DNA of 62,574 nucleotides from an uncultured Lachnospiraceae bacterium (GCA_902786515.1 CADADA010000023.1:1-62574), one strand, 5' to 3'. Counted from the first letter of the stretch, positions 52,100 through 62,433 are shown. Numbers and translations: made by a program. The notes: generated from the letters alone by a model not told the origin.

Positions 52100-54094
52100 A
52101 TGGAGATGAAGGGATATGACAAATACGAAAGAGCATACTTTATGCCACCTGAATGTACCTATGACTGGGTGAAGAAGGATTATATTGATAAAGCACCGAT
52201 TTGGTGTTCTGTAGATTTAAGAGACGGAAATCAGGCATTAATTGAGCCAATGAGTCTTGATGAAAAACTTGAGTTTTTCCAAATGTTAGTAGATGTAGGT
52301 TTTAAGGAAATTGAAGTTGGATTTCCGGCTGCCTCTGAGACTGAATATAATTTCATGCGTGCGTTAATAGAAAAAAATATGATTCCGGATGATGTTACAG
52401 TTCAGGTATTAACTCAGGCCAGGGAGCATATCATTAAGAAAACATTCGAGGCGGTAAAAGGTGCGCCTCATGCAGTGATTCATCTGTACAATTCTACATC
52501 TGTGGCACAGAGAGAACAGGTATTTAAAAAATCAAAAGAAGAAGTTAAGCAGATTGCGATAGATGGTGCGAAACTCTTGAAGAAATTAGCTGATGAGACG
52601 GATGGTAATTTCTCGTTTGAATATAGTCCTGAGAGCTTTCCGGGAACAGAGGTTGACTACGCTGTGGAAGTGTGTAATGCGGTTCTTGATGTATGGCAGC
52701 CTGAAAAAGAGAATAAGGCCATTATCAATATTCCTACGACGGTAGAGATAGCGATGCCACATGTATTTGCCACACAGGTTGAGTATATCAGTAAGAATTT
52801 AAAATACAGGGATGCGGTTACGCTTTCGCTCCATCCTCATAATGACAGAGGAAGCGGCATAAGTGATGCTGAACTTGGCGTGTTAGCTGGAGCAGACAGA
52901 ATTGAAGGAACTCTTTTTGGAAACGGTGAGAGAACGGGAAATGTTGATATCATCACACTTGCAATGAATATGTTTTCACATGGAGTTAATCCTGAATTAA
53001 ACTTTGCTAATATGTCTGAAATCCGTGAAAAATATGAAAGACTTACCAGAATGAATGTACATCCAAGACAGCCATATGCAGGAGATTTAGTATTTACGGC
53101 ATTTTCAGGTTCTCATCAGGATGCTATTTCTAAAGGAATGTCTTGGAGAGAAGAAAAGAAGTTGTACAAATGGTCAGTACCATATCTTCCGGTTGACCCG
53201 AAAGATGTCGGAAGGGCGTACGAATCAGATGTAATCCGAATTAACAGCCAGTCAGGTAAGGGCGGTGTCAATTATATTTTAAAACAAAATTATGGAATCA
53301 CCATTCCTGATAAGATGAGAGAGGAATTTGGATATCTTGTAAAGCATGTATCAGATGAGGCTCATAAGGAATTATTACCGGAAGTGGTATATGGAATATT
53401 AGAGGATAATTATGTGACACATAAACCGTATTTCCAGATACCGGAGTGCCATTTCAAACAGGAAAACGGTATTATGGCACAGGTAAGCATTGCACACAAG
53501 AATCAGGTACATGTGATAGATGCTAATGGAAATGGAAGATTAGATGCCGTTTCAAATACAATTAAGCAATACTTTGATATCAGTTATGAGCTAAGCGTGT
53601 ATGAAGAACATGCATTATCAAAGGGTTCGTCATCAAAGGCATTAACCTTTGTTGGAATTACATGTGATAACAAAATGTACTGGGGCGCGGGAATTGATGA
53701 AGATATTATAAAATCTTCAATTGATGCTTTAGTAGTTGCAGTGAATAAGCTTCCTCAGATTACTCAGGATAATAACAAAGATGATGAGAGACTTGTATCT
53801 ATGAAAAACTATATACAGGCAAATTTTGACAGTGTAACACTTGAGGATGTAGCACAGAGATTTGATTTATCAGAACCTTATGTTTCAAAGTATTTTAAAG
53901 AAAAATCAGGAGTTACATTTGGAGAGTATGTTCAGCAGCTTAGAATGAAGAAAGCTAAGACACTCCTCAAAAACAGTAATATGACGGTTGAGAGTATTGC
54001 AGAAAGTGTAGGTTATCCTAACGTTGAGCATTTTAGCAGATTATTCAAGAAAAAATATGGGGTAGCACCTATACTATATAGGAATAATCAGTAA
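52100..54094 (+). CDS. leuA: 2-isopropylmalate synthase fused to an AraC-type DNA-binding domain
   Basis: The protein has 664 residues, about 100 more than a normal long-form LeuA. Residues ~1-385 are the catalytic TIM barrel ([15 protein letters not shown] with the catalytic Arg-Asp; [13 protein letters not shown] with the HxH metal pair; [14 protein letters not shown]). Residues ~440-550 form the LeuA regulatory domain ([21 protein letters not shown]), which binds leucine in homologues. Residues 562-664 are a complete AraC/XylS domain with two helix-turn-helices ([40 protein letters not shown]) and the closing [11 protein letters not shown]. No frameshift or second start marks the joint. 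The enzyme makes 2-isopropylmalate from acetyl-CoA and 2-oxoisovalerate; the fusion may also act as a leucine-responsive regulator, which is inference. No other leu gene is adjacent. Confidence 0.93.
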   Translation: MEMKGYDKYERAYFMPPECTYDWVKKDYIDKAPIWCSVDLRDGNQALIEPMSLDEKLEFFQMLVDVGFKEIEVGFPAASETEYNFMRALIEKNMIPDDVTVQVLTQAREHIIKKTFEAVKGAPHAVIHLYNSTSVAQREQVFKKSKEEVKQIAIDGAKLLKKLADETDGNFSFEYSPESFPGTEVDYAVEVCNAVLDVWQPEKENKAIINIPTTVEIAMPHVFATQVEYISKNLKYRDAVTLSLHPHNDRGSGISDAELGVLAGADRIEGTLFGNGERTGNVDIITLAMNMFSHGVNPELNFANMSEIREKYERLTRMNVHPRQPYAGDLVFTAFSGSHQDAISKGMSWREEKKLYKWSVPYLPVDPKDVGRAYESDVIRINSQSGKGGVNYILKQNYGITIPDKMREEFGYLVKHVSDEAHKELLPEVVYGILEDNYVTHKPYFQIPECHFKQENGIMAQVSIAHKNQVHVIDANGNGRLDAVSNTIKQYFDISYELSVYEEHALSKGSSSKALTFVGITCDNKMYWGAGIDEDIIKSSIDALVVAVNKLPQITQDNNKDDERLVSMKNYIQANFDSVTLEDVAQRFDLSEPYVSKYFKEKSGVTFGEYVQQLRMKKAKTLLKNSNMTVESIAESVGYPNVEHFSRLFKKKYGVAPILYRNNQ

Positions 54095-54108
54095 AAAATA
54101 TGGATTTT

Positions 54109-54153
54109 AAATATGCATTTTGATTGGTATAACAGTTAAAATGCATATTTTTT
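54109..54153 (+). terminator. Terminator of the leuA-araC gene
   Basis: AAATATGCATTTT (54109-54121) and AAAATGCATATTT (54138-54150) form a perfect 13-bp stem that runs into a T-tract (54148-54153). Confidence 0.92.
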
Positions 54154-54202
54154 ATTATAAAACTTTTGAAGAGCCGGTATAAAAATGACGTTAATGGAAA
54201 TG

Positions 54203-54231
54203 TTGAAATAATCCGAAAATAATTGTATAAT
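54203..54231 (+). promoter_or_regulatory. Promoter of the Ig-like surface protein
   Basis: TTGAAA (54203-54208), a 17-nt spacer and consensus TATAAT (54226-54231). An in-frame ATG at 54223 overlaps the -10 box and cannot be the start. Confidence 0.8.
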
Positions 54232-54267
54232 GAACTATATGACTTTTTTTCGGAAAGGGATGGCAAT

Positions 54268-57200
54268 ATGAAAAGAGTATCGAGGTATTGGAAAGTAGTT
54301 TTAGCTATATTTTTTGTTTTAATAGGATTTTCTGTAGCATCACATTATGTGCAGGCAGGAAACATTACTTTGGTGATAACAGGAACAACGCTGGATAATG
54401 GAAATTGGAAAGTGGGTGATTCACCTGTTACATGGTCTGCAAGTGCATTTGACAGCGATAATGCTGATGGTACGGCTGAGATACTCAGTGCGGATTCATA
54501 CATAACATGGTCCACATCGGATCCTGCTGTTGTAAAAGCAGTACCGATGAGTGGGACGGGTACAGATACTTCACAGGTAGTACTTACTCCGATGAGTGCA
54601 GGAACTGCGACAATAAAGGCAACATATACAAAAAAATATGTTGATGATAACGGAGATATGCAGACGGTCACAAAAGAAGTGACGAAAAAAGTTGTTGTAA
54701 AATTTGAAATTACAAATGCTCCACAGGCACCATACGAAGACACGGATATTGTTCCAAATATTAATACAACATCTGTCGGTGACGTAACGTTTAAGTCGTC
54801 GAATGAAAATGCGGCAAAAGTAGAGTTTGATACAGCCGGTTCAGGTATTGTTACTTTGGCTGGTGCAGGTTCTACAGTTGTTACAGCTACTAACTACGAT
54901 GGACAGAAAGCTACGTTTAAGATAGTAGTAAATGCCAGAATTAAGGAAACTGATGTGCCGATAACTGTCGAATACAGACAAACTCATGATTTGCTTACAA
55001 ATGCGGTTAATCCTAGTGAGATGTATTATTCATCTGATAATCCGGATGTTGCCGATGTGGACAAGAATGGACAGATTTTGGGAATCGGCGCAGGTAAGAC
55101 GAGCATAAGAGTCTGGGCACTGCCTGAAAGTGATGAGTGGTATTCGCTTGCACCAAATCCTGCCAGAGGTGTGGAAGTGGAAGTACCGTTTGCGATTATT
55201 ACCACACCTACACTGAATGTTGGGGATACATCTGTTTTGAAGACAAACATTAATGAAGCATATGCTTCACAGATAAGCTGGAATTCAAGCGATACATCTG
55301 TTGTTGAGATTAAGCAGGATGGTACTATAACAGGTAAGAAAAATGGTACAGCAAAGATATATGCTACAGTGGTAAATAAAGCTATATTCGGGACAAGTGC
55401 AGCCCAGTATGCAGAGATTACGGTAACGGTAATTGATACTTTTTCACTTAGTAAGTCTAATATTACTATACAGGCAGGTTCGACTGCAGAGTTAAAAGCA
55501 CTGGTAACGGACAGCTCTGCTACAGTTACATGGGAGTCTGATGATGAAAGTGTCGTTAAAGTTCAGCCTGCTGCTAAAGACCCTCTTACCGCTACGTTAA
55601 CGGCTGTGAAGAAGGGTACGGCGGTGATAACAGCCGTACAGGTTGTAGGTGGAGTTACAAAGAAAGCAACCTGTCAGGTTGAAGTTACACAGCCTGTTCA
55701 GAATATATCACTTTATCCGACCAACGTCAGCATAGACAAGGGAGACCAGTATCCTCTGAAAGTTACATTTACACCTATGCTTCCGGACAATACAAATATA
55801 AAATGGGAGTCAAGTGATACTTCCATAGTGACAGTTACACAGGATGGAGAAATCAAGGGTATTAACGGAGGAAGTGCAGTAGTATGGGTAATTACTGAAG
55901 ACGGAATCAAGGTTGCTTCCTGCGATGTATATGTCAGGGTACCTGTAACGGGAATTGCTCTCAGTGAAACAAAGATTGCGGAGAGTCAGAATGCAGGAAC
56001 TCATCAGCTCACTGCAAAAATTACACCAAGCGGGGATTATATGTCCGGTGTAAATACCGAAGTTGAGTGGTCAGTTTCACCATCTGACGGAAGTGTTATA
56101 AAGGTTGATAACACTGGTCTGATAACATATGTAAGTCCTGGAAATGCTACAGTTATCGCAAAGACAAAGGATGGCGGTTATATGGCTACCTGTCAGGTAG
56201 AGGTATTGCAGCCTGTTGCAAGTGTTGGTATTGATTATTCAGATTTAACAATGAAGATAGATGAGACATTCCGTATTTCAGCGGAGGTACTTCCGGCAAC
56301 TGCATCCGACAAATCAGTAATATGGGAGTCCAGTGATACTTCGGTAGTAACAGTAGATTCAAACGGACTGCTATCTGCAAGAAAGCCGGGTTCAGCTACC
56401 ATACTTGTTAAAACTAATGATGGTGGATTTACGGGAATGTGTAATGTGACGGTATATCAGCCTGTTACATCAGTTACTATAAGCAGTGAAGAAATGTCAC
56501 TGAGAAAAGGGGCAACTGCATGGATTAGTGCGACGGCATTGCCTTCAACGGCAGCCAATAAAAATATTACTTTTTCATCGTCAGATACAAGTATTGCAAC
56601 AGTAGATTCAAGTACCGGAATGATTCAGGCGATTGAATCAGGGGTATGTACAATTGTGGCAACCAGCGATGATTCGGGTGTGGCTGCAAAGTGCACGCTT
56701 ACTGTATTGCAGGCCGTAACCGGTATTAAATTGAATGTTTCAAGAAGAATACTGCTAAAGGGTGACCAGTTCCCGCTGGCTGTAACGGTTTATCCGGTCG
56801 ATGCAGAAAATAAAAATGTAGTATTTACATCAAGTGACCCGTCAGTGGCGACAGTGGATGAAAATGGAGTAGTAACCGGATTAAAAGGCGGGCAGACAGT
56901 TGTTACTGCAACTACAGAGGAAAGAGGACTTACGGCAAGCTGTCATGTAATAGTTCAGGAATTTGTGACATCTGTCACACTTTCATCAGATTTTGATGGA
57001 GAATATGCACAAAAAGGTGATAAGATATCGTTTACGGCGGAGGTGTTACCTGAAACTGCGACAAACAAAAAGATAACATGGAAATCAAATCAGCCGAAGG
57101 TAATATCAATAAATAAAAAGGGTATTGCATCCGTCAAACATTATGGCACTGCAACGATTTTTGCATATGCATCTGATGGAAGCGGTGTATATGCGATGAA

Positions 57201-58446
57201 AAAGATCACCGTAGAAGTACCGCTAAAAAAGATATCATTTAAAGAAAAGAGCCTTAACCTTATAAAGGGTAGGAGAAAAACTTTAAAACCGATATTTAAA
57301 CCTTCAAATGCGACATTTAAGGATATTACATGGGAATCAGCCGACACTTCTGTTGCCAGTGTAGATGAGAATGGAATGGTGACAGCAGTCGGAAGCGGAA
57401 AAACATTAATCAAATGTAAGTCAACAGTGTATGGAGTGACAGGAATATGCAGGGTTAGTGTTAAAGAGTATGTTGAAGAGATAAAGATTAGCGGAGCAGG
57501 AAAAAAAGGACAGATTAATCTTGGATATACAAAGAATTTAAAAGCTACAGTCACACCTGATACAGCGACGAACAAAAAAGTAACATGGTCGTCAGACAAT
57601 ACGTCAATACTACAGGTTGATGGAAACGGAACAGTCAGGGCAGTAGGTGTAGGTACGGCGGTTATCACTGCACAGGCTACTGATGGAAGTGGTGTAAGTG
57701 CAAGTGTGGGCTTGACAGTAATCAAACCTGTTGCTAATATTTCTATATCACCTGATTCTATTTCACTAATGGAAGGGCGTTCAGCAAATGTCGTAGCAAA
57801 TGTCAGTCCGGCAGATGCTTCGTATACGGGAGTAAGTTGGAAGACTAGTGACGCTGCAGTGGCTACAGTTGATAACAATGGCGGAATTACGGCGATTTCA
57901 GCAGGTCATTGTGTGATAAGTGCAACATCAAAAGATGGAAATAAGGTAAGAGGCGTGACAAATGTTACGGTAAAACCATTTATTAAAGCAACATCAATAG
58001 CCATCAGTGCATCAAGCCTGACGATGCTGCCGGGACAGACAAGAAAAGTATCTGTGAGAGTAAAACCATCAAATACTAATGAGAGTATATCATGGTATTC
58101 TTCAGATGTATCAGTTGCCTCTGTTGACAGTAACGGAAATATTACTGCCGGAGGACAGGGTTCGGCTACGATATATGCAGTTTCAAGTGAAACAGGGCTT
58201 GAAAGTTCATGTGAAGTGGTTGTGCTGGCATTAAATGCAACATATATTACATTAGAACAATATGACAGTTATGATCTTGCGGTATTTGGAGCAACAGAAA
58301 AAGTGTCATGGTATTCAAATAATAAGAGAGTGGCAACTGTCGATGCTAATGGAAAGGTTATTGCCAGAATGGCAGGTAAGACCACTATTACAGCGAAAGT
58401 AAACGGAAAGGTGCTGTATTGCACGGTTGTGGTCCGTTCAATGTAG
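54268..58446 (+). CDS. Secreted surface protein with about 16 tandem Ig-like (Big_2) domains
   Basis: This 1392-residue extracellular protein follows a signal peptide (VVLAIFFVLIGFSVASHYVQAG, ~9-30). Almost all of the rest is tandem Ig-like domains of ~80-90 residues, each with a core such as WESSDTSVVTVDSNGLL or FTSSDPSVATVDENGVV followed by 'G.atI.A.t.dG'. I count about 16 such cores. The last unit is shortened and ends YCTVVVRSM without a sortase signal, GW, SLH or LysM anchor. Such proteins are often adhesins or structural stalks in gut Firmicutes; that role is inferred. AAAGGGATGG lies before ATG 54268. It has its own strong promoter and is followed 42 nt later by a zinc-ribbon protein gene. 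Confidence 0.85.
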   Translation: MKRVSRYWKVVLAIFFVLIGFSVASHYVQAGNITLVITGTTLDNGNWKVGDSPVTWSASAFDSDNADGTAEILSADSYITWSTSDPAVVKAVPMSGTGTDTSQVVLTPMSAGTATIKATYTKKYVDDNGDMQTVTKEVTKKVVVKFEITNAPQAPYEDTDIVPNINTTSVGDVTFKSSNENAAKVEFDTAGSGIVTLAGAGSTVVTATNYDGQKATFKIVVNARIKETDVPITVEYRQTHDLLTNAVNPSEMYYSSDNPDVADVDKNGQILGIGAGKTSIRVWALPESDEWYSLAPNPARGVEVEVPFAIITTPTLNVGDTSVLKTNINEAYASQISWNSSDTSVVEIKQDGTITGKKNGTAKIYATVVNKAIFGTSAAQYAEITVTVIDTFSLSKSNITIQAGSTAELKALVTDSSATVTWESDDESVVKVQPAAKDPLTATLTAVKKGTAVITAVQVVGGVTKKATCQVEVTQPVQNISLYPTNVSIDKGDQYPLKVTFTPMLPDNTNIKWESSDTSIVTVTQDGEIKGINGGSAVVWVITEDGIKVASCDVYVRVPVTGIALSETKIAESQNAGTHQLTAKITPSGDYMSGVNTEVEWSVSPSDGSVIKVDNTGLITYVSPGNATVIAKTKDGGYMATCQVEVLQPVASVGIDYSDLTMKIDETFRISAEVLPATASDKSVIWESSDTSVVTVDSNGLLSARKPGSATILVKTNDGGFTGMCNVTVYQPVTSVTISSEEMSLRKGATAWISATALPSTAANKNITFSSSDTSIATVDSSTGMIQAIESGVCTIVATSDDSGVAAKCTLTVLQAVTGIKLNVSRRILLKGDQFPLAVTVYPVDAENKNVVFTSSDPSVATVDENGVVTGLKGGQTVVTATTEERGLTASCHVIVQEFVTSVTLSSDFDGEYAQKGDKISFTAEVLPETATNKKITWKSNQPKVISINKKGIASVKHYGTATIFAYASDGSGVYAMKKITVEVPLKKISFKEKSLNLIKGRRKTLKPIFKPSNATFKDITWESADTSVASVDENGMVTAVGSGKTLIKCKSTVYGVTGICRVSVKEYVEEIKISGAGKKGQINLGYTKNLKATVTPDTATNKKVTWSSDNTSILQVDGNGTVRAVGVGTAVITAQATDGSGVSASVGLTVIKPVANISISPDSISLMEGRSANVVANVSPADASYTGVSWKTSDAAVATVDNNGGITAISAGHCVISATSKDGNKVRGVTNVTVKPFIKATSIAISASSLTMLPGQTRKVSVRVKPSNTNESISWYSSDVSVASVDSNGNITAGGQGSATIYAVSSETGLESSCEVVVLALNATYITLEQYDSYDLAVFGATEKVSWYSNNKRVATVDANGKVIARMAGKTTITAKVNGKVLYCTVVVRSM

Positions 58447-58488
58447 TACATAAAGCATATATTTGAAACTTATGATTGGAGAACAACG

Positions 58489-60114
58489 ATGAAATGTAGC
58501 AAATGCGGAGAAGAATTTTTTGGAAACGTAAAATATTGTCCGAGATGTGGAGAATTGATTGATAATGATGATATAGGGTTGATAGAAGAGCAGCTCGCCA
58601 ACAATGTTGGCGAGCTGTTGGATGAAATCATAGAAGAGGAAAACACAAAAAAATTAATCAATAAAGCCCACAGTGTCTATGATTACAAAGATGAATTAAA
58701 GGTTGAGGAAAAATATGATACTCTTAAAGATTTCAAACCGGTTCAGCTTGATGACGACTTTGAAGAAGAGTTGAAGAGAGCTGATATTATAAAAAACGAT
58801 GCAGTTATTCCGGTTAATAGCAATCCGGGTGGATTTATGGTTGATAGTATTGCTATTAATAAAAAAAGCAAGCGTGATAAAGAGGCGCACAGGGAATTAC
58901 AGGAAAAGAAATTATTAAGAGTAAAAATAATTATGGCAATTGTGGCAATATTTGTTATAATACTTGTTGCGGTGGTATTAATTTTTGTACCGGATTCAAC
59001 TAAACGCTCAAATGAATTCAAAAATCTTTACAATGATGGAATGAATTATTATAATAACGGTATGTATGCAGAAGCTGTTGATGCTTACAGAAAGGCATAT
59101 GATGCTGCTAAGGATAAGAGTTCCGTAAAAAAAGTTCTCACTTCCCTGTGGGATGCTTATGAAAAAATTGAAGGAACAGATATGCAGAGGATTGATGTTA
59201 TAAAAGAGCTTATAGAATTAGAGCCGGATAATATCGACTATTATGAAGCAATTCTCAAAATTTACGACAGAAATGGAATGGTTGGAGAGATAGATGCACT
59301 TATGAAATCTGTTGTAGGAACAGATATTGCTGCAAACTTAACGGCATATTCATTTATGGGACCGGAATTTAATTATGAATCGGGTACATATGACCAGTAT
59401 TTATATATTACTTTGACGGATGACCATGGATATGATATATATTATACAGTAGATGGAAGTGAGCCGGGAACATCTTCTACAAAGTACACGGATACATTTG
59501 AGATTGCAAATGAAGGTGTTACTGTAGTTAAGGCAGTTTCAATCAATGAAAAAGGGATATCAAGTACAGTGGTTACAAAGGAATTTGATATTAAACTGTC
59601 GAATCTTGTTCCTCCGGAAGTCACACCGGACAGTGGTACATATAATGCCGTTTCACAGATTGTGATAAATGTACCGGTGGGATGTACAGCATACTATACT
59701 ATAGGTCCTGAGGCAGAGGTTCCTTCGGAATCGTCAATCAGGTATGAAGGACCAATAGATATGCCTACAGGTAAAAGCGTATTTTCAGCTATTGTAGTAA
59801 ATGAGCAGGGTGTTGCCAGCTCTATGACACAAAAAATATATGAATTGGATGTGGATAGGGCGTACACATATAATCAGGCACTTGACAGTTTGAAAACGAA
59901 TCTGATTGCCAGTGGATTTATATTAGATGATGAAGGAAACACGGCAAGTGGTTATAGTATAATTTTTTCATATGTGAGTGTACAAGTCATAGAAGGGAAT
60001 GAGTATTATTTAATTCAGGCATCTTCGGGAGAAGTGTTTGGAGTAGGTACAGTTACAGGAGTGATTGTAAGTGTTACGAGAAACGAAAAGGGTGTTTATC
60101 AAATTGTAAAATAG
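58489..60114 (+). CDS. Zinc-ribbon, single-TM protein with TPR and chitobiase-C-like domains
   Basis: This 541-residue protein has a cytosolic zinc ribbon at the N-terminus (CSKCGEEF...YCPRCGEL: four Cys). A charged helical segment follows, then one TM helix (IIMAIVAIFVIILVAVVLIFV, ~146-166). Outside the membrane come TPR-like helices (~175-275; YNDGMNYYNNGMYAEAVDAY) and two CHB_HEX_C/FN3-like beta domains, the first with DIYYTVDGSEPGTSSTKYTDTF and the second with AYYTIGPEAEVPSESSIRYEG. A small C-terminal domain ends it. The layout suggests a sensor or scaffold linking cytosol and cell wall; function is unknown. A perfect 12-bp inverted repeat lies inside the gene at 58591-58617. Confidence 0.75.
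   Translation: MKCSKCGEEFFGNVKYCPRCGELIDNDDIGLIEEQLANNVGELLDEIIEEENTKKLINKAHSVYDYKDELKVEEKYDTLKDFKPVQLDDDFEEELKRADIIKNDAVIPVNSNPGGFMVDSIAINKKSKRDKEAHRELQEKKLLRVKIIMAIVAIFVIILVAVVLIFVPDSTKRSNEFKNLYNDGMNYYNNGMYAEAVDAYRKAYDAAKDKSSVKKVLTSLWDAYEKIEGTDMQRIDVIKELIELEPDNIDYYEAILKIYDRNGMVGEIDALMKSVVGTDIAANLTAYSFMGPEFNYESGTYDQYLYITLTDDHGYDIYYTVDGSEPGTSSTKYTDTFEIANEGVTVVKAVSINEKGISSTVVTKEFDIKLSNLVPPEVTPDSGTYNAVSQIVINVPVGCTAYYTIGPEAEVPSESSIRYEGPIDMPTGKSVFSAIVVNEQGVASSMTQKIYELDVDRAYTYNQALDSLKTNLIASGFILDDEGNTASGYSIIFSYVSVQVIEGNEYYLIQASSGEVFGVGTVTGVIVSVTRNEKGVYQIVK
58591..58617 (+). repeat. Intragenic 12-bp inverted repeat
   Basis: CAGCTCGCCAAC (58591-58602), AAT, and GTTGGCGAGCTG (58606-58617) make a perfect hairpin inside the coding sequence (encoding QLANNVGELL), about 35 codons after the start. 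The GC content of the stem stands out from its AT-rich surroundings. Confidence 0.85.
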
Positions 60115-60134
60115 AAGGGAGAAAGAGGAAAAAT

Positions 60135-61016
60135 ATGTACAAAATATTAAAAGCAGAGGAATTGGCGGCTAATATTTATTTGATGGATGTTGAAGCTCCG
60201 AGGGTTGCAAAGTATTGTTTACCCGGACAATTTGTAATTGTGAAGATGGATGAGAAAGGTGAGAGAATCCCGCTGACAATTTGTGATTATGACAGGGAAA
60301 AAGGAACTGTAACTATTGTATTCCAGTCAGTTGGTGCATCCACAAAGAGAATGGCAGAATTAAAGACAGGTGACAGTTTCAGGGATTTTACGGGACCACT
60401 TGGAATGCCTTCAGAATTAGTTGAAGAAAAGAATTTTGACAAAATAAAAGATGAGAAAGTCTTATTTGTAGCAGGTGGTGTTGGTACTGCTCCTGTTTAT
60501 CCTCAGGTAAAATGGCTTCATGAACATGGAATTGAGTCAGATGTAATTATCTGTGCTAAGACAAAGGATTTGTTGATTCTTGAAGATGATATGAGAAAAG
60601 TTGGAAATGTTACAATTGCTACTGATGACGGTTCAGCCGGTATCAAAGGTATGGGAACAGATGCAGTTAAGGAGCTGGTAAATAATCAGGGTAAAAAATA
60701 TGACAGATGTGTTATCATTGGACCGATGATTATGATGAAATTCACGGCAATGCTTACAAAAGAATTGAATATTCCTACAATTGTAAGCTTGAATCCGATT
60801 ATGGTAGATGGAACAGGAATGTGTGGTGCCTGTCGTGTAACCGTAGGTGATGAAGTGAAGTTTGCGTGTGTAGACGGACCTGAGTTTGACGGACATAAGG
60901 TAGATTTTGATCAGGCAATGAAGAGACAGCAGATGTATAAGACTGAAGAAGGAAGAGCAATGTTAAAAGAGCAGGAAGGTGACACACATCACGGCGGTTG
61001 TGGACAGTGCAGCTAA
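60135..61016 (+). CDS. nfnA: NfnA: NADH-dependent reduced ferredoxin:NADP+ oxidoreductase, small subunit
   Basis: This 293-residue flavoprotein of the ferredoxin-NADP reductase type carries FAD and a [2Fe-2S] cluster. The FAD-binding barrel shows GERIPLTICDYDREKGTVTI and ASTKRMAELKTGD. The NAD-binding half has LFVAGGVGTAPVYPQVKWL. The cluster cysteines are in GMCGACRVTVGDEVKFACVDG. The C-terminus ends THHGGCGQCS, adding a Cys-rich tail. With the next gene it forms the NfnAB complex, which couples NADH and reduced ferredoxin oxidation to NADP+ reduction by electron bifurcation. Databases often label it sulfide dehydrogenase or dihydroorotate dehydrogenase electron-transfer subunit. Confidence 0.92.
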   Translation: MYKILKAEELAANIYLMDVEAPRVAKYCLPGQFVIVKMDEKGERIPLTICDYDREKGTVTIVFQSVGASTKRMAELKTGDSFRDFTGPLGMPSELVEEKNFDKIKDEKVLFVAGGVGTAPVYPQVKWLHEHGIESDVIICAKTKDLLILEDDMRKVGNVTIATDDGSAGIKGMGTDAVKELVNNQGKKYDRCVIIGPMIMMKFTAMLTKELNIPTIVSLNPIMVDGTGMCGACRVTVGDEVKFACVDGPEFDGHKVDFDQAMKRQQMYKTEEGRAMLKEQEGDTHHGGCGQCS

Positions 61017-61047
61017 TCAGGGTTTAGTTTTTAGATAGAAGGAGATT

Positions 61048-62433
61048 ATGATGGACGTATTAAAGAAAGTACCTGTCAGAGAGCAGGATCCAAAGGAAAG
61101 AGCTACGAATTTTGATGAAGTATGTCTTGGATATAATGATGAAGAAGCAAAATGTGAGGCGCAGAGATGTCTTAAGTGTAAGAATCCACAATGTGTAAAG
61201 GGATGTCCTGTTGCTATCAGTATTCCGGAATTTATACAGAAGGTAGAAGACGGAGATGTAGAGGAAGCCTATAAGGTTATCGGAAAGTCTTCAGCGCTTC
61301 CGGCTATTTGTGGTCGTGTATGTCCACAGGAAAGCCAGTGTGAAGGAAAATGTATCAGAGGAATTAAGGGAGAACCTATTTCCATTGGTAAATTGGAAAG
61401 ATATGTTGCTGACTGGGCCAGAGAGAATAACATTGAGCCTGAAAAAGCAAGTGAATTAAATGGTAAAAAGGTTGCTGTAATCGGTTCAGGTCCTTCAGGA
61501 CTTACATGTGCCGGAGATTTGGCAAAACTGGGATATGATGTGACCATTTTTGAAGCCCTGCATGAAGCAGGAGGAGTGCTTGTATATGGTATTCCTGAAT
61601 TCCGTCTTCCAAAACAGACAGTTGTTAAGAGTGAGATAGAGAACGTAAAGAAACTTGGCGTTAAGATTGAGACGAATGTTATTATTGGAAAGTCAATCAC
61701 TATTGACCAGTTATTAGATGATGAGGGATTTGATGCTGTATTCATCGGTTCTGGTGCAGGATTACCAAGATTTATGGGAATACCTGGAGAAAGTGCAAAT
61801 GGTGTGTTCTCTGCAAATGAATACCTCACAAGAAGTAATCTTATGAAAGCATTTGATGATGAGTATGATACACCGATAGTAGCTGGTAAGAAAGTAGCTG
61901 TTGTAGGTGGTGGAAATGTTGCCATGGATGCAGCGAGAACAGCTCTTCGTCTGGGTGCAGAAGTTCATGTTATATACAGAAGAAGTGAATCAGAGCTTCC
62001 TGCAAGAGCAGAAGAAGTTCATCATGCAAAAGAAGAGGGAATCATATTTGATTTACTTACAAACCCTACAGAGGTTCTTGTAGATGACAATGGATGGGTA
62101 AAAGGAATCAGATGTATAAAAATGGAACTTGGTGAGCCGGATGAGTCCGGTAGAAGAAGACCTGTAGAAGTACAGGGTTCCGAATTTGATATTGAGGTTG
62201 ATACAGTAATCATGTCACTTGGAACTTCGCCGAATCCGTTGATTTCTTCTACTACAATTGGTCTTGATACTGACAGAAGAAAATGTATTATAGCTGAAGA
62301 AAGTACGGGAAAGACAAGCAAAGAGGCAGTATATGCCGGAGGAGATGCCGTTACAGGAGCAGCTACGGTTATTCTTGCAATGGAAGCCGGTAAGGCAGGA
62401 GCAAAGGGAATACACGAATTTTTATTAAAATAA
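61048..62433 (+). CDS. nfnB: NfnB: large subunit of the NADPH-generating complex (GltD-like)
   Basis: This 461-residue iron-sulfur flavoprotein has an N-terminal double [4Fe-4S] domain (CLKCKNPQCVKGCPVAIS; CGRVCPQESQCEGKC). An FAD Rossmann loop (VIGSGPSGLTCAGDLAKLG, ~145-163), an NADPH loop (VVGGGNVAMDAARTALRLG) and a C-terminal GGDAVTGAATVILAMEAGKAG motif follow. It is often called glutamate synthase small subunit (GltD/GltA), but no glutamate synthase large subunit is present, and pairing with nfnA 31 nt upstream identifies it as NfnB. The start has AAGGAG before ATGATG; the second ATG is equally possible. A terminator and a group II intron follow. Confidence 0.92.
   Translation: MMDVLKKVPVREQDPKERATNFDEVCLGYNDEEAKCEAQRCLKCKNPQCVKGCPVAISIPEFIQKVEDGDVEEAYKVIGKSSALPAICGRVCPQESQCEGKCIRGIKGEPISIGKLERYVADWARENNIEPEKASELNGKKVAVIGSGPSGLTCAGDLAKLGYDVTIFEALHEAGGVLVYGIPEFRLPKQTVVKSEIENVKKLGVKIETNVIIGKSITIDQLLDDEGFDAVFIGSGAGLPRFMGIPGESANGVFSANEYLTRSNLMKAFDDEYDTPIVAGKKVAVVGGGNVAMDAARTALRLGAEVHVIYRRSESELPARAEEVHHAKEEGIIFDLLTNPTEVLVDDNGWVKGIRCIKMELGEPDESGRRRPVEVQGSEFDIEVDTVIMSLGTSPNPLISSTTIGLDTDRRKCIIAEESTGKTSKEAVYAGGDAVTGAATVILAMEAGKAGAKGIHEFLLK

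Noticed and set aside
61048..62433. Glutamate synthase small subunit
   Set aside because: No large subunit gene is present and the gene is paired with nfnA, so NfnB is the better reading.
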